Assembly: GCF_008932115.1 (NCBI RefSeq)
Contig: NZ_CP044543.1
Coordinates: 4,222,501 to 4,286,500 of the forward strand
Source: Bradyrhizobium betae
GTDB lineage: Bacteria; Pseudomonadota; Alphaproteobacteria; Rhizobiales; Xanthobacteraceae
DNA: 64,000 nucleotides
Reading direction: 5' to 3'
The position numbers and the translations under genes are program-made. Each line of letters opens with the position of its first letter. Position 1 is the stretch's first letter. Below the pieces are notes generated by a model. That model worked only from the letters and a program-made list of their open reading frames with translations. It was not told where the DNA came from and ran no database searches. Of the stretch, positions 29,330 through 38,248 are shown one piece after another.

Positions 29330-30169
29330 TCAATCCAGGCTCGTATTGAACTCGTACGACTTCTCCGCCCCCACCAGCGTGAACTTCAATGCCGCGCCGT
29401 CGGACTTGGCGCCCGGCGGCAGCCCATCGAGCTCGAAGGAGAATCGTTTCACGCCCGGCGGGCTATGCTCGACCGGCGCCGGGATCGGCAGCGACCAATC
29501 GGGGGTCGGCCCTTCCACGTACAAATTGACATTGCGGCTATCAGGTACAACCACGTCCACGACCACATTCCTGGGCCCGTCACGCTTGACGTCGCGGATG
29601 GTCAGCGGGTTGGGATCACCGATCGTGGCCGGCTTCGGCACGGTATCGAGCGCTGCACGCAGATTGGCGTCCTCGGTCGAGGCGACACTGTTGAAGCCGA
29701 GCTCGGCATTGGCCTCGACGGGGATGCAGAGTTTTTCGCAGACCGCATAGTTGATCTCGGCGCGCAGCGTCACCGGCTTGTCGGCGGCCTTGGCGACGAT
29801 GCGCAGCGGCAGCACGACCTGGTCGTGATAGCCGATCGAATGGCCACCCGCGCCGTCGTCGAATTTCTGCGGCGCCGGCCACATGATTGTCACCGCCTCG
29901 ACATTGTCCGACTTCGAGAAGTCGAACCGCGGCGGAACGCCGGAATCGCCGGGGTTGCGCCAGTAGGTCTTCCATCCGGGCTGGATCTGGAAAGCGATGC
30001 CGCCAAGCAAGACTGCGCCGCTCCGCGACCCCGCGAGCAACCGCACAGCGGAATGTCCGTCACGTTGCCACGGCGAGGCGTCGTCGGCGCGGGCTGCAAG
30101 CGCCAGTGATGACGCGAGCAAGATTGTCGCGACGCCAATCGCCGCACGCCTGGGAACTCTTGTCAGCAT
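29330..30169 (-). CDS. DsbD-alpha-domain periplasmic protein
   Basis: 279 residues. The N-terminal signal sequence (AIGVATILLASSLALAARA) is cleaved near residue 28. The mature protein resembles the N-terminal (alpha) domain of the thiol-disulfide interchange protein DsbD: GIAFQIQPGWKTYWRNPGDS, GYHDQVVLPLRIV and the redox pair in NYAVCEKLCIP. No membrane beta domain or thioredoxin gamma domain follows, and no DsbD/CcdA gene is adjacent. It must therefore receive electrons from a partner encoded elsewhere. Possible roles are cytochrome c maturation or metal handling. Confidence 0.8.
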   Translation of the reverse strand: MLTRVPRRAAIGVATILLASSLALAARADDASPWQRDGHSAVRLLAGSRSGAVLLGGIAFQIQPGWKTYWRNPGDSGVPPRFDFSKSDNVEAVTIMWPAPQKFDDGAGGHSIGYHDQVVLPLRIVAKAADKPVTLRAEINYAVCEKLCIPVEANAELGFNSVASTEDANLRAALDTVPKPATIGDPNPLTIRDVKRDGPRNVVVDVVVPDSRNVNLYVEGPTPDWSLPIPAPVEHSPPGVKRFSFELDGLPPGAKSDGAALKFTLVGAEKSYEFNTSLD

Positions 30170-30311
30170 GGCACGTCTTTACAGGGTCGCCACGGGGCAA
30201 GCCATTGAAATGCTTGTGATGGATGCACTTGATTCATGTCCCTGCAAGCCTTGATTTGACAGCGGGCCGGCCCGACATCAGGATAGGAATTGAAACCGGA
30301 GTGCTTCACCG

Positions 30312-30956
30312 ATGGCTCCCACAGGCAAGAGAACGGGCGAAAGCACCCGCGGCGCGAGTCTCGCGCCGCCCGGTTCGGCCGATTACCTCGACGGCCGGCT
30401 TTTGATCGCGATGCCCGTGATGGGCGACGAGCGCTTCGAGCGCTCGGTGATCTATCTCTGCGCCCATTCCGCCGAGGGGGCGATGGGCATCATCGTCAAC
30501 CATCCGGCCGGCAGCATCGACTTCCCCGAGCTCCTGCAGCAGCTCGGCATCATCAAGAAGGGCGAGCATATCAGGCTGCCCGAGAATGCCGAAAGCATGA
30601 AGGTACTCCGCGGTGGCCCTGTCGATACCGGGCGCGGCTTCGTGCTGCATTCCAGCGATTTCTACATCGAGAACGCGACGCTCCGGATCGACGACGGCGT
30701 CTGCCTTACCGCGACCGTCGACATCCTGCGCGCGATCGCCAACGGCTCCGGTCCCAAGCATGCCATCCTCGCGCTCGGCTATGCCGGCTGGGCGCCGGGC
30801 CAACTCGAGACCGAGATCCAGAGCAACGGCTGGCTGCATTGCGATGCGGATGCGGATCTGATCTTTGGCGACGACGTCGACGAGAAATACGGTCGCGCAC
30901 TCCGCAAGATCGGCATCGACCCCGGCATGCTCTCGAACGAGGCGGGGCACGCGTAG
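30312..30956 (+). CDS. YqgE/AlgH family protein
   Basis: 214 residues. The DUF179 fold starts at [20 protein letters not shown], with [20 protein letters not shown] and [13 protein letters not shown]. The first 22 residues are a variable polar tail. The family is widespread and its biochemical role is unresolved, despite the AlgH name (alginate regulation in Pseudomonas). It stands alone, transcribed away from the DsbD-like gene. Confidence 0.9.
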   Translation: MAPTGKRTGESTRGASLAPPGSADYLDGRLLIAMPVMGDERFERSVIYLCAHSAEGAMGIIVNHPAGSIDFPELLQQLGIIKKGEHIRLPENAESMKVLRGGPVDTGRGFVLHSSDFYIENATLRIDDGVCLTATVDILRAIANGSGPKHAILALGYAGWAPGQLETEIQSNGWLHCDADADLIFGDDVDEKYGRALRKIGIDPGMLSNEAGHA

Positions 30957-30988
30957 CTCCATTCTCCGCCGTTTTGGTTCGACCCACC

Positions 30989-31095
30989 GCTGTCATGCCC
31001 CGGCTTGACCGGGGCATCCAGTACGCCGCAACGCATCGGCACTTTCACAATCGCCTCGGCGTACTGGATCGCCCGGTCAAGCCGGGCGATGACAC
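30989..31095. repeat. dispersed palindromic repeat (GCTGTCAT type)
   Basis: ATGCCCCGG-CTTGA-CCGGGGCAT hairpin, then CCAGTACGCC and its inverted partner GGCGTACTGG, then GCCCGG-TCAA-CCGGGC. Related to 12285-12390 and 61562-61667. Lies between convergent yqgE and the dioxygenase gene. Confidence 0.75.
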
Positions 31096-31112
31096 CAGTT
31101 GCTGAGCAGCGC

Positions 31113-32000
31113 CTACTCCGCCGCCTGCTGCTGCACCGTTGGCTCCGTCCCCGCGACCGTTGCGCGGCGCATGTCGCGGGGCTGGGACTGGTCGTAGCGG
31201 CGGACGCGGTGCATGGTCTGGCGGTTGTCCCACATCACGAGGTCATGCAGTTTCCATTTGTGGACGTAGACGAATTCCGGCTGCGTGGCGTGCTCGTTGA
31301 GGTCGCGCAGCAGCAGCCGGCCCTCCGGCACGCTCATGCTGACGATCTTGCCGGCATGCGATGACAGATACAGCGACTTGCGGCGATGTACCGGATGGGT
31401 GCGCACCAGCCGCTGCAGCACCGGCTTGAACATCTGCTTCTCGTCGTCGGTGTATTCGGTGAAGCCGAGCGATCCCCGCGAATACATCAGCGAGTGCTCG
31501 CAGACGAGGTCGTCGATCTCCGCTTTGGTCTCGTCGTCGAGCGCGTCATAGGCGGCGCGCATGTCGGCGAATTCGGTGTTGCCGCCCTTTGGGTTCACCA
31601 CGCGCGCTGACAGCAGCGAGAATTTTGCCGGGATGGGACGGAACGAGCTGTCGGAATGCCACAGGCAGTTGCCGAGATTGAACAGATGCGTGCGGCTGTC
31701 CTTCGCCAGCGGCTTGCCGTCCTTGCCGAGATTGGACACGTCGTTGAGGCCCGACTGGAGCCGGTAGTCCTGCGCCTTGGTCACAGTGCCGCCGCGCGCG
31801 TCCTCGCGTTGACCGAAATTCAGCGCAAAGGCCATCTGCTGCTCGTCGGTGATGTCCTGGTCGTGGAAGACGAGCACCGCGTATGTGTCCATGGCGGCCT
31901 CGACCTCGCGGGCCTCCGCCTCGGTGAGCGGCTTGCGCAAATCGAGACCGGAGACCTCGCCGACGAAATGTTTTTGAAGCTGCCGGATGGCGATCGTCAT
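31113..32000 (-). CDS. TfdA-alpha-like Fe(II)/2-oxoglutarate dioxygenase
   Basis: 295 residues from MTIAIRQLQKHFVGEVSGLD, with an excellent GGGAGGA ribosome-binding site. TauD/TfdA domain with Fe ligands His115 and Asp117 (LWHSDSSF) and His264 (QTMHRVRRYD); Arg275 probably holds 2-oxoglutarate. The overall sequence recalls the TfdA-alpha group described from 2,4-D-degrading and non-degrading Bradyrhizobium, rather than TauD of taurine use. It may cleave aryloxyalkanoates or a natural ether or sulfonate substrate. SDR genes lie upstream on both strands. Confidence 0.85.
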   Translation of the reverse strand: MTIAIRQLQKHFVGEVSGLDLRKPLTEAEAREVEAAMDTYAVLVFHDQDITDEQQMAFALNFGQREDARGGTVTKAQDYRLQSGLNDVSNLGKDGKPLAKDSRTHLFNLGNCLWHSDSSFRPIPAKFSLLSARVVNPKGGNTEFADMRAAYDALDDETKAEIDDLVCEHSLMYSRGSLGFTEYTDDEKQMFKPVLQRLVRTHPVHRRKSLYLSSHAGKIVSMSVPEGRLLLRDLNEHATQPEFVYVHKWKLHDLVMWDNRQTMHRVRRYDQSQPRDMRRATVAGTEPTVQQQAAE

Positions 32001-32097
32001 GGTGTTCCTCCCGCGAACCGTGAGCGGTTGGTCCCGCTCTCTTGAAGAAAAAGCTACTCCCGCTTCGGCAGATGTCAACGCTCGGCGCGCATGGCTC

Positions 32098-32877
32098 TCA
32101 CGCGTTGCGCGCCATCAGGCCGCCGTCCACCGGGATCACCGCGCCGGTCAGGAAGGATGCGGCCGGCAGGCACAGGCTCAGCGTCATGTGTGCGACTTCC
32201 TCGGGATCGCCGTAGCGGCCGAGTGCGGTGCGGCGCTTGGCATAGATGGTCTTGTGCTCCTCCGAGATGCGGTCGGTGATCGCGGTGCAGATCGGCCCCG
32301 GGCAGATGCAGTTGACGGTGATGCCCTCGCGGCCGAGCTCCACCGCGAGCGAGCGGGTGAGGCTGGCGACGCCGCCCTTCGCCGCCGAATAGGGGCTGTG
32401 CAACGCGGTGGCGCCGAGCGCTTCGGTCGAGGCGATGTTGACGATGCGCGGGCTCGTCGATTTGCGCAGATGCGGCAGCGCCGCGCCGATGATGCGCGGA
32501 TGCGCCGTCAGCATCACCGCGATGCCCCTGGCCCAGGCGTCCTCGTAGGCTTCGTCGTCGATCGCGACGCGGACGGAGATGCCTGCATTGTTGACGATGA
32601 TATCGAGCCCGCCGAAATGCGACGCCACATCGCCGACGACACGCTTGATCTCGCCGCCGTCGGCGACGTCGAGTTTCCAGGCCTTCGCCGAACCGCCGCT
32701 CGCCGCGATCTCTCTGGCGACGGATAGCGCGCCTTGCTCGTCGTAATCAGTCACGGCGACGTTCGCGCCTTCGCTTGCGAACACGCGCGCAGTCGCACGC
32801 CCCATGCCGCTGGCTGCGCCGGTGATGAGAACGGTCAGGCCCTTCACGGACCGGCTGAGCTGCTTGAAGTCGGACAT
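32098..32877 (-). CDS. SDR family oxidoreductase
   Basis: 259 residues. Rossmann motif TGAASGMG, NNAG at about 96, NIASTEALG with Ser, YSAAK catalytic Tyr/Lys, and GPICTAITDRI, then the C-terminal VIPVDGGLMA. It is preceded by a divergent SDR gene and followed on the same strand, 97 bases on, by the TfdA-like dioxygenase gene, so it may be co-transcribed with it. Substrate not predictable. Confidence 0.85.
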   Translation of the reverse strand: MSDFKQLSRSVKGLTVLITGAASGMGRATARVFASEGANVAVTDYDEQGALSVAREIAASGGSAKAWKLDVADGGEIKRVVGDVASHFGGLDIIVNNAGISVRVAIDDEAYEDAWARGIAVMLTAHPRIIGAALPHLRKSTSPRIVNIASTEALGATALHSPYSAAKGGVASLTRSLAVELGREGITVNCICPGPICTAITDRISEEHKTIYAKRRTALGRYGDPEEVAHMTLSLCLPAASFLTGAVIPVDGGLMARNA

Positions 32878-32977
32878 GCTGTTTCCTCGCGGCGTGCTTG
32901 TTTTTTGTTATGAGATTGACGAGGCTGGCATCGATCCGCAGACAGGTCAAACAAGCAAGACAAAAGGGGAGGCCGCG

Positions 32978-33715
32978 ATGGCGAACGAGCTGGATTTTTC
33001 GGGCAGGCAGGTGCTGGTCGTCGGAGGGTCCAGCGGCATCGGCAACGGCATCGCACAAGCCTTTCGCGCGCGGGGCGCGGCTGTTGCGGTCTGCGGCACG
33101 CGTGCTCACGCAACGGAATATTCGCCGGAGGAGGGCTCCGATCTCACCGGTCTTTCTTACGCGCAACTCGATGTCAGCGATGCCGGCGCGATCGAAGCCT
33201 TCAAGCCGTCGTTCGATCGTCTCGATGTGCTCGTGCTCGCGCAGGGCGCGGTGCTCTACCGCCGCGGTGAGTTCGAGATGGCCGGTTTTCGCAAGGTCGT
33301 CGAGGTCAATCTGATGAGCCTGATGGCTTGCGCCACGCGATTCCATTCCATGTTGCGGGATTCCAGGGGCGCGCTGATCATGGTGTCGTCGACCGCGGCC
33401 TATCACTCCACCATGGGCAATCCGGCCTACAATGCATCGAAGACCGGCGCGGTCGGATTGACGCGGACCCTGGGCGAGGCCTGGGCCGAGGATGGCATCC
33501 GGGTCAACGGCATTGCGCCCGGCCTCGTCGACACCAAGATGACGAAGGTGACGACCGACAATCCCAAGCGGCTCGAAGGCGCGCTGGCGCGCATTCCGTT
33601 GCGGCGATTGGGCACGCCGGCCGACATGGCGGGCGCGGCCCTGTTCCTGGCGTCGCCGCTGTCGTCCTACATCATCGGCCAGACACTGGTCGTCGACGGC
33701 GGACTCATTCTTTAG
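32978..33715 (+). CDS. SDR family oxidoreductase
   Basis: 245 residues from MANELDFSGRQVLVVGGSSG, with AGGGGAGG ribosome-binding site. The cofactor motif is GGSSGIG, the catalytic Ser lies in VSSTAAYHS and Tyr/Lys in YNASK. The usual NNAG motif is replaced by LAQGAVLY, an NAG-like variant. It faces away from the other SDR gene across a 100-base divergent promoter region, so the two SDRs and the dioxygenase may share control. Substrate unknown. Confidence 0.85.
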   Translation: MANELDFSGRQVLVVGGSSGIGNGIAQAFRARGAAVAVCGTRAHATEYSPEEGSDLTGLSYAQLDVSDAGAIEAFKPSFDRLDVLVLAQGAVLYRRGEFEMAGFRKVVEVNLMSLMACATRFHSMLRDSRGALIMVSSTAAYHSTMGNPAYNASKTGAVGLTRTLGEAWAEDGIRVNGIAPGLVDTKMTKVTTDNPKRLEGALARIPLRRLGTPADMAGAALFLASPLSSYIIGQTLVVDGGLIL

Positions 33716-33775
33716 ACGATTGGAACCGTGCCGCTCCTGATCGGTTACTTCGGCAGACCCCCGAGGAGGAGCAGC

Positions 33776-34144
33776 ATGGACAAGGATCGAATCATCGGAT
33801 CAGCCAAGGAGTTCGCCGGACGCGCCGAAGGCGCTGTCGGTGATCTCGCGGGCGATGCGCAGACACAGGCATCGGGCAAGGCGCGCGAGGCCGCCGGCAC
33901 CGTGCAGAATCTCTACGGCCAGGCCAAGGATGCCGTGCGTGACGCTGGCGAAACGGCGGCCAGCTACGCCAAGGACGCTTACGACAAGCCCGCCGAAACC
34001 CTACGCGACGGTTCGCAGGCGATTGCCCAGAAGGTGCAGGACAATCCGCTTGGCTCGCTCCTGATCGCCGGAGGCATCGGCTTCGCGCTCGCGCTGCTGA
34101 TGTCGCGCCCCGTCCGCCGCCCGCCGCCGCGCTGGCGCTACTAG
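33776..34144 (+). CDS. CsbD-like stress protein with C-terminal membrane anchor
   Basis: 122 residues from MDKDRIIGSAKEFAGRAEGA, with a GAGGAGGAG ribosome-binding site. The N-terminal half is the CsbD pattern (GSAKEFAGRAEGAVGDLAGD, KAREAAGTVQNLYGQAKDAV). The C-terminal part, DNPLGSLLIAGGIGFALALL, is a glycine-rich membrane helix as in DUF883 proteins, followed by a basic tail RPVRRPPPRWRY. CsbD proteins are general-stress induced with unknown activity; this membrane-tethered form is usual in Rhizobiales. Confidence 0.82.
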   Translation: MDKDRIIGSAKEFAGRAEGAVGDLAGDAQTQASGKAREAAGTVQNLYGQAKDAVRDAGETAASYAKDAYDKPAETLRDGSQAIAQKVQDNPLGSLLIAGGIGFALALLMSRPVRRPPPRWRY

Positions 34145-34165
34145 GGCTGGTAGCCGTCAACACGC

Positions 34166-34306
34166 ACTCGTGCCCCGGACGCGCTGCAGCGCTCAAGCGC
34201 TGCCGCGCAGATCCGGGGCTCATTCTTTTTTGAGTGCGGCAAATTCTCGGTCCGGGCTCGGCGTCGCATCACCAAGAGGTGCTGCGACGCGTCCAGGACA
34301 CGACAT
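34166..34306. repeat. imperfect intergenic repeat
   Basis: GTGCCCCGGACGCGCTGCAGCGC facing GCGCTGCCGCGCAGATCCGGGG, then GGTCCGGGCTCGGCGTCGCA and TGCGACGCGTCCAGGACACGAC. Fits the style of the other dispersed palindromes but is more degraded. Between convergent genes. Confidence 0.45.
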
Positions 34307-34309
34307 CGA

Positions 34310-36016
34310 TTACCGGATGACTTCCGCCGATCGCCCGACGTTACCCGGCGGTCGGGGGATCGCAGGATTTTGAGCTGGATTGCGCGGTCCTGGTGCGGGC
34401 GCTAGCTGACGCGGCGCTGGAGCGGGCTGCGGAGAGCCGAAGCCAAAGAAATCGCGAATGGACGGCGTGGATTGCGCAGGCTGCTGCGGCGTCGCCGGCT
34501 TCTTCGGCGCGAGCTTCGGCGGCGCGATCGCCGCGGCGGCGCCCGGCGTGCCGGGAGTGCCGGTACCACCGTCAGGCGTCGTCGCCGCCATCGGCGTATC
34601 ACCCTTGGCCTGCTCGCGGCCGACTTCCCGGCGCGGCCAGGAATAATCGTCGGCGCGGCCCGCGGGTGCCGCCAGCGGCTCGCCCTTCACCAATGTCTTG
34701 ACGGCAAGCGCATCGACGGCGGCGGGACGTGTGCCCGGTCCGCCCAGCAATTGATCGGTCGAAATCGACGCCGCAACCAGCGGCACGATCGGGCCCGCCA
34801 GCGGCCGCGGCGCGGGCTTGCCTGGTTCGGCGCTGGTGTCGGGCGTCGCCGGCTCGCTCGGCAGCGCGATCGGGCCGGAGCGTCCTGCGAGCAGGCGCGT
34901 GATCTCGCGCTCGACATAGTGGGCGAGCTTGCGCGCGCCGGGCTTGGTGAAATAGACGCCGTCATAGCTGCGGAGCTGACGGATCTGGCCTTCGAAGTCC
35001 GGACCTTTCTGCAGGAAGCGGCCGGCCTCGTCGACAAAGCCGTCCCAGACGTCGACATAGGTGATGCCGGCCTTGGCCGCGCCTTCGCGATAGAGCGAAT
35101 CCAGGAACAGCATGTCCGCGGTGCCCTTGGGACCGCGAATCGCGGGCAGCCCGACCCAGAGCACCGGGACGCCCTTGCTCTTGAGGACGTTGGCCAGTTC
35201 CTCGATCTTCTTGCCGTAGAGCTCGACCCAGCGATCATCACGGAATTCGTAGAGGCCGTTCGGGTTGCGCGCCGTCTTTTCGGGCGCGGCCGCAGGTGTG
35301 TCGGCGTTGTCGGCATCGTCCTGCGGCAGGTCGGCATCGGCCGGCTTGTCGTCCGGCTTGGCCGCAGTATCGCCGGGCTTGGCATCGCCCGGCTTGGCCG
35401 GCGGTTTTGCGCGCGCGCCCTTGTCGTTCTTCTTGTCCTTGTCCGAAGTCTTATCGGACTTGTCCGCTACGGGCTCGCGGATCGAGATGCGATCGTTGAG
35501 GCCGAGCATGACGACGATGATTTCGGGCTTCTCGGTCTCGAGGATGCCCTTCGCAGCGGCCGCCCAATCCGAGGGCTCGCCCTTCGGCTGGTACTTGATC
35601 AGGCCGGACGTGGTCTTGTGCTTGCGGATCACGCCCATGTCGGGCTGCTCGGTGTAGGCGTCTTCCAGGCCGTAGGCGAGCCAGTCGGCCATGGCGTCGC
35701 CGATCACCAGCACGTTCTTGTCGGGGATGGTGTCGCGCTTGGCGGGCGCCGGCGCGCGCGAAAAATCCTGGCGCGGCGCCTGCGGCTGCTGCTGCTGGAA
35801 TGGCGCGAAGAAGTCGCCGCCGAACCATCCCCCGTCGCGTCCGCCGCCCCGCTGCGGCGGAGCCGAGCGCTGCGGCGGGCCGCCGAAGCCGGGGAAGTTG
35901 AAGAACTGCGCCGAGGCGGGTCCTGCGATGGAGACCAATATCGCGAGCGCCGTCCCCAGCGCGATCAGCGGGCCGGTCTCGGTCAGCGCCTTGAAAAAGG
36001 ATTTTGGCTTCGACAT
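34310..36016 (-). CDS. SGNH-hydrolase-like DUF459 protein
   Basis: 568 residues from MSKPKSFFKALTETGPLIAL. A signal-anchor or signal peptide ends near AGPASAQFF. A Gln/Pro/Gly-rich stretch is followed by the DUF459 SGNH core: VLVIGDAMADWLAYGLEDAY, the VVMLGLNDR block and SYDGVYFTKPGARKLAHYVE. A strongly acidic/lysine-rich insert (DKSDKTSDKDKKNDKGARAK, then PGDTAAKPDDKPADADLPQD) splits the core. The C-terminal 150 residues are Pro/Ala-rich. SGNH enzymes of this type often deacetylate or esterify envelope glycans. The expected Ser is replaced by Ala-Met in GDAMAD here, so activity is uncertain. Confidence 0.8.
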   Translation of the reverse strand: MSKPKSFFKALTETGPLIALGTALAILVSIAGPASAQFFNFPGFGGPPQRSAPPQRGGGRDGGWFGGDFFAPFQQQQPQAPRQDFSRAPAPAKRDTIPDKNVLVIGDAMADWLAYGLEDAYTEQPDMGVIRKHKTTSGLIKYQPKGEPSDWAAAAKGILETEKPEIIVVMLGLNDRISIREPVADKSDKTSDKDKKNDKGARAKPPAKPGDAKPGDTAAKPDDKPADADLPQDDADNADTPAAAPEKTARNPNGLYEFRDDRWVELYGKKIEELANVLKSKGVPVLWVGLPAIRGPKGTADMLFLDSLYREGAAKAGITYVDVWDGFVDEAGRFLQKGPDFEGQIRQLRSYDGVYFTKPGARKLAHYVEREITRLLAGRSGPIALPSEPATPDTSAEPGKPAPRPLAGPIVPLVAASISTDQLLGGPGTRPAAVDALAVKTLVKGEPLAAPAGRADDYSWPRREVGREQAKGDTPMAATTPDGGTGTPGTPGAAAAIAPPKLAPKKPATPQQPAQSTPSIRDFFGFGSPQPAPAPRQLAPAPGPRNPAQNPAIPRPPGNVGRSAEVIR

Positions 36017-36165
36017 GCGATCTCGGGCGCGCGCAACGGGGTCTGGAATTTGCTCAATATAATAACGGAATCGGGCCGCAAACGGGCAAATTCTCTGGCT
36101 GATTCTTGGGGCAATACACCGGGGATCGGCCAAAATCCCGCTTCAGGGTTACTTTCGGCACGACT

Positions 36166-37563
36166 TTACCGGCCGCGGAGCCGTTCCAGCGCGTCGGAGG
36201 AGGCAAATCCGTCGGCTGGCACGCCGATCGAGGCCTGGAAGTTCCGCAGGGCCTCCCGGGTCTGGCCGCCGAACTGGCCGTCCGGGGTGCCCTTGTAGAA
36301 GCCGCGCTGGGCCAGCAGCTGCTGGAGTTCCAGCCGCTCGGTGCGGGACAGCTCCCGTTCCTGCCGCGGCCAGGGCTGCACGAAGGGCTGCCCCCCGCGC
36401 AGGCGGTCGGCGAAATGGCCGATCGCCAGCGCATAGGCCTCGGCCGGGTTGTACTTCATGATGACGCGGTAGTTCTGGAGCATCAGGAAGCCCGGCCCCT
36501 GCGCGCCCGCCGGCGCCAGCAGATAGGCTTTTTCCGCCGGATGCGGGAAGGGTTGGCCCGCCGGGCGCTTGAGCCCGAGCTTCTCCCACTGCGCCATCGT
36601 CATTGCCTTGGCGCGATCGGCCAGCATGTAGTTGAATCCCTGGGGCACAACGACCTCGTAGCCCCAGGTCTGGCCGGCCTGCCAGCCGTCCTTCTTCAAA
36701 TTGTTGGCGGTCGAGGCGATCAGGTCGGTGGGATTGTCGACGACGTCGCGGCGTCCGTCGCCATCGCCGTCCACGGCAAAGCGCTTGAATGCGGTCGGCA
36801 TGAACTGGGTTGGGCCGAAGGCGCCGGCCCAGGAGCCGCGCATCTGTTCAGGCCTGAGATCACCGCGGTTGAGGATCTCGAGGCCCGAGAGGAATTCGTC
36901 CTTGAAATAGGCTTGGCGGCGCCCGATGCAGGCGAGCGTCGCGGTCGATTGCAGCACGTTGCGGTCGCCCATCTGCGTCGAGTAATTGGACTCGATGCCC
37001 CAGATCGAGGCGATGATGAAGCGATCGACGCCATAGGCCTTTTCGGTGGCGTCGAACTGCGCCTTGTATTTGGCGAGCACCTCGCGGCCCTTGGCGAGGC
37101 GGTTGTCGTTCACGAGGATGTCGAGATAGTCCCAGATCGACTTGGTGAACTCCGGCTGCGAATCCATGAGATCCATGATGCGCAGGTCGGGTGACAGCCC
37201 GGTCGTGAAGCGCTGGAAATTCTCCTGGGTGATGCCGCGCCGTGCGGCATCGGGCCACATGCCCGCGACGCAATTGCCAAAATTGCCGGCGGCCTCGCGG
37301 ATCGCGGCCGCCGTCATCAGCGGATGGCCGGAGGCGCCGTCCTCGCCGCTCCAGGGCTGAACTCCCGTTTGAGCACCGCCGGGGCCAGGCGGAGCTTGTG
37401 GGGGCGTGGGGTTCGAGCCGGAGAAGATACCGCCGAACAGGTTCGACAGGCCGTTCTGCGCCTGGGCGTGTGCGCAAGCCGGCAGCAGCAAAGCGGCCGC
37501 AATCATCGCTCCGCCGGTCACTGATCGAGCGCGTCTTGCCAGTCCTGCCAATGATTGCGCCAT
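36166..37563 (-). CDS. lytic murein transglycosylase (MltB-like) with PG-binding domain
   Basis: 465 residues from MAQSLAGLARRARSVTGGAM, with AGGTGGG upstream; an ATG ten codons earlier lacks a ribosome-binding site. Signal peptide to about residue 34. SLT/MltB catalytic domain with Glu191 in IWGIESNYST, GSWAGAFGPTQFMPTAFKRF and DGDGDGRRDVVDN. The C-terminal 60 residues form a peptidoglycan_binding_1 domain (LQQLLAQRGFYKGTPDGQFG). It cleaves glycan strands with 1,6-anhydro ends. Its promoter region abuts the left 31-bp direct repeat. Confidence 0.92.
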   Translation of the reverse strand: MAQSLAGLARRARSVTGGAMIAAALLLPACAHAQAQNGLSNLFGGIFSGSNPTPPQAPPGPGGAQTGVQPWSGEDGASGHPLMTAAAIREAAGNFGNCVAGMWPDAARRGITQENFQRFTTGLSPDLRIMDLMDSQPEFTKSIWDYLDILVNDNRLAKGREVLAKYKAQFDATEKAYGVDRFIIASIWGIESNYSTQMGDRNVLQSTATLACIGRRQAYFKDEFLSGLEILNRGDLRPEQMRGSWAGAFGPTQFMPTAFKRFAVDGDGDGRRDVVDNPTDLIASTANNLKKDGWQAGQTWGYEVVVPQGFNYMLADRAKAMTMAQWEKLGLKRPAGQPFPHPAEKAYLLAPAGAQGPGFLMLQNYRVIMKYNPAEAYALAIGHFADRLRGGQPFVQPWPRQERELSRTERLELQQLLAQRGFYKGTPDGQFGGQTREALRNFQASIGVPADGFASSDALERLRGR

Positions 37564-37678
37564 GTCCCACCTGTCCGGCCGAAAATCCGCCATCAGGAGG
37601 CCCGGTACCGGTTGCCAATAGCTTAACAAAGGTGAAATTTTAGTGGCGGCTTTTTCTTCACTCTGCGTGGCGAGGCCG

Positions 37679-37709
37679 CACATCCGCCTTTGTCAGCGGC
37701 TGCAAATTG
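37679..37709 (+). repeat. 31-bp direct repeat, left copy
   Basis: Begins CACATCCGCCTTTGTCAGCG. The copy at 40298-40328 differs at only two of 31 positions by eye. The pair brackets the two-gene block of unknown function. It could be a duplicated target or att-like site, or members of a dispersed Bradyrhizobium repeat. Confidence 0.7.
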
Positions 37710-37889
37710 TTTGGCGAGCGCCATTGTCCAGCCGTGGGAAATCGACTGGTGCTGCGATCGAGACGGAGTCCGCCAGTCTCGCGCATTGATGCGGCGTCTG
37801 CACTGCTGGTGAATGCGCCGGCAAGATGTCGAATTGGCAGCATCATGGAGAAGTAGCCAGAGGGCTGAGCGTCATCCGGCTTCTCGATC

Positions 37890-37914
37890 ACCGGCCCGTT
37901 TTGGGGGGGCCGGT
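37890..37914 (-). terminator. possible terminator of the two-gene block
   Basis: Hairpin arms ACCGGCCC and GGGCCGGT eight bases past the end of the small cytochrome-like gene. There is no U-run, so intrinsic termination is doubtful. The 239-base spacer between 37684 and 37922 otherwise shows no gene. Confidence 0.3.
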
Positions 37915-37922
37915 CTCGGCCT

Positions 37923-38213
37923 CTATTGCGGACAGCCTTGCTTGACCCAGCATCCGAAGGTGTTGACCCAGGCGGCCGACCAAGGCTGCTCGCCGGAGCC
38001 CGGCGGCGGCATCGCTTGGCTCGACACCTCGTTGTAGATCTTGTGCGCCCAGATCTTCACCGAATTGTAGCTGCTCAGGTCGAGCTGGTTGTTGGTGACC
38101 TGCTTCATGTGCGCGACATCCGTCGGGGTAAACATTTTCTGGATGTCGTTGGTCCAGGTCACGGCGGTCGGACAGTTCATTGCGTCGAAGAACGCATGAT
38201 TATGGGTAGCCAT
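37923..38213 (-). CDS. small cytochrome-c-like protein without haem motif
   Basis: 96 residues, MATHNHAFFDAMNCPTAVTW. It has no signal peptide. The order NDIQKMFTPTDVAHM, LDLSSYNSVKIWAHKIYNEV, AMPPPG, WSAAWVNTFGCWVKQGCP matches the plan of small c-type cytochrome domains (I-x-F...CxxCH...LDLSSY...MPP...W-I-x-x-GCP). The CxxCH position is occupied by DVAHM, so no covalent haem is expected. Three cysteines remain (14, 87, 94). It follows the CxxCH protein gene by 35 bases, so they should work together. Not recognised as a named family. Confidence 0.6.
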   Translation of the reverse strand: MATHNHAFFDAMNCPTAVTWTNDIQKMFTPTDVAHMKQVTNNQLDLSSYNSVKIWAHKIYNEVSSQAMPPPGSGEQPWSAAWVNTFGCWVKQGCPQ

Positions 38214-38248
38214 GAGATGCGCGCCTTTCTACGGTTGAGTGAACCCGT

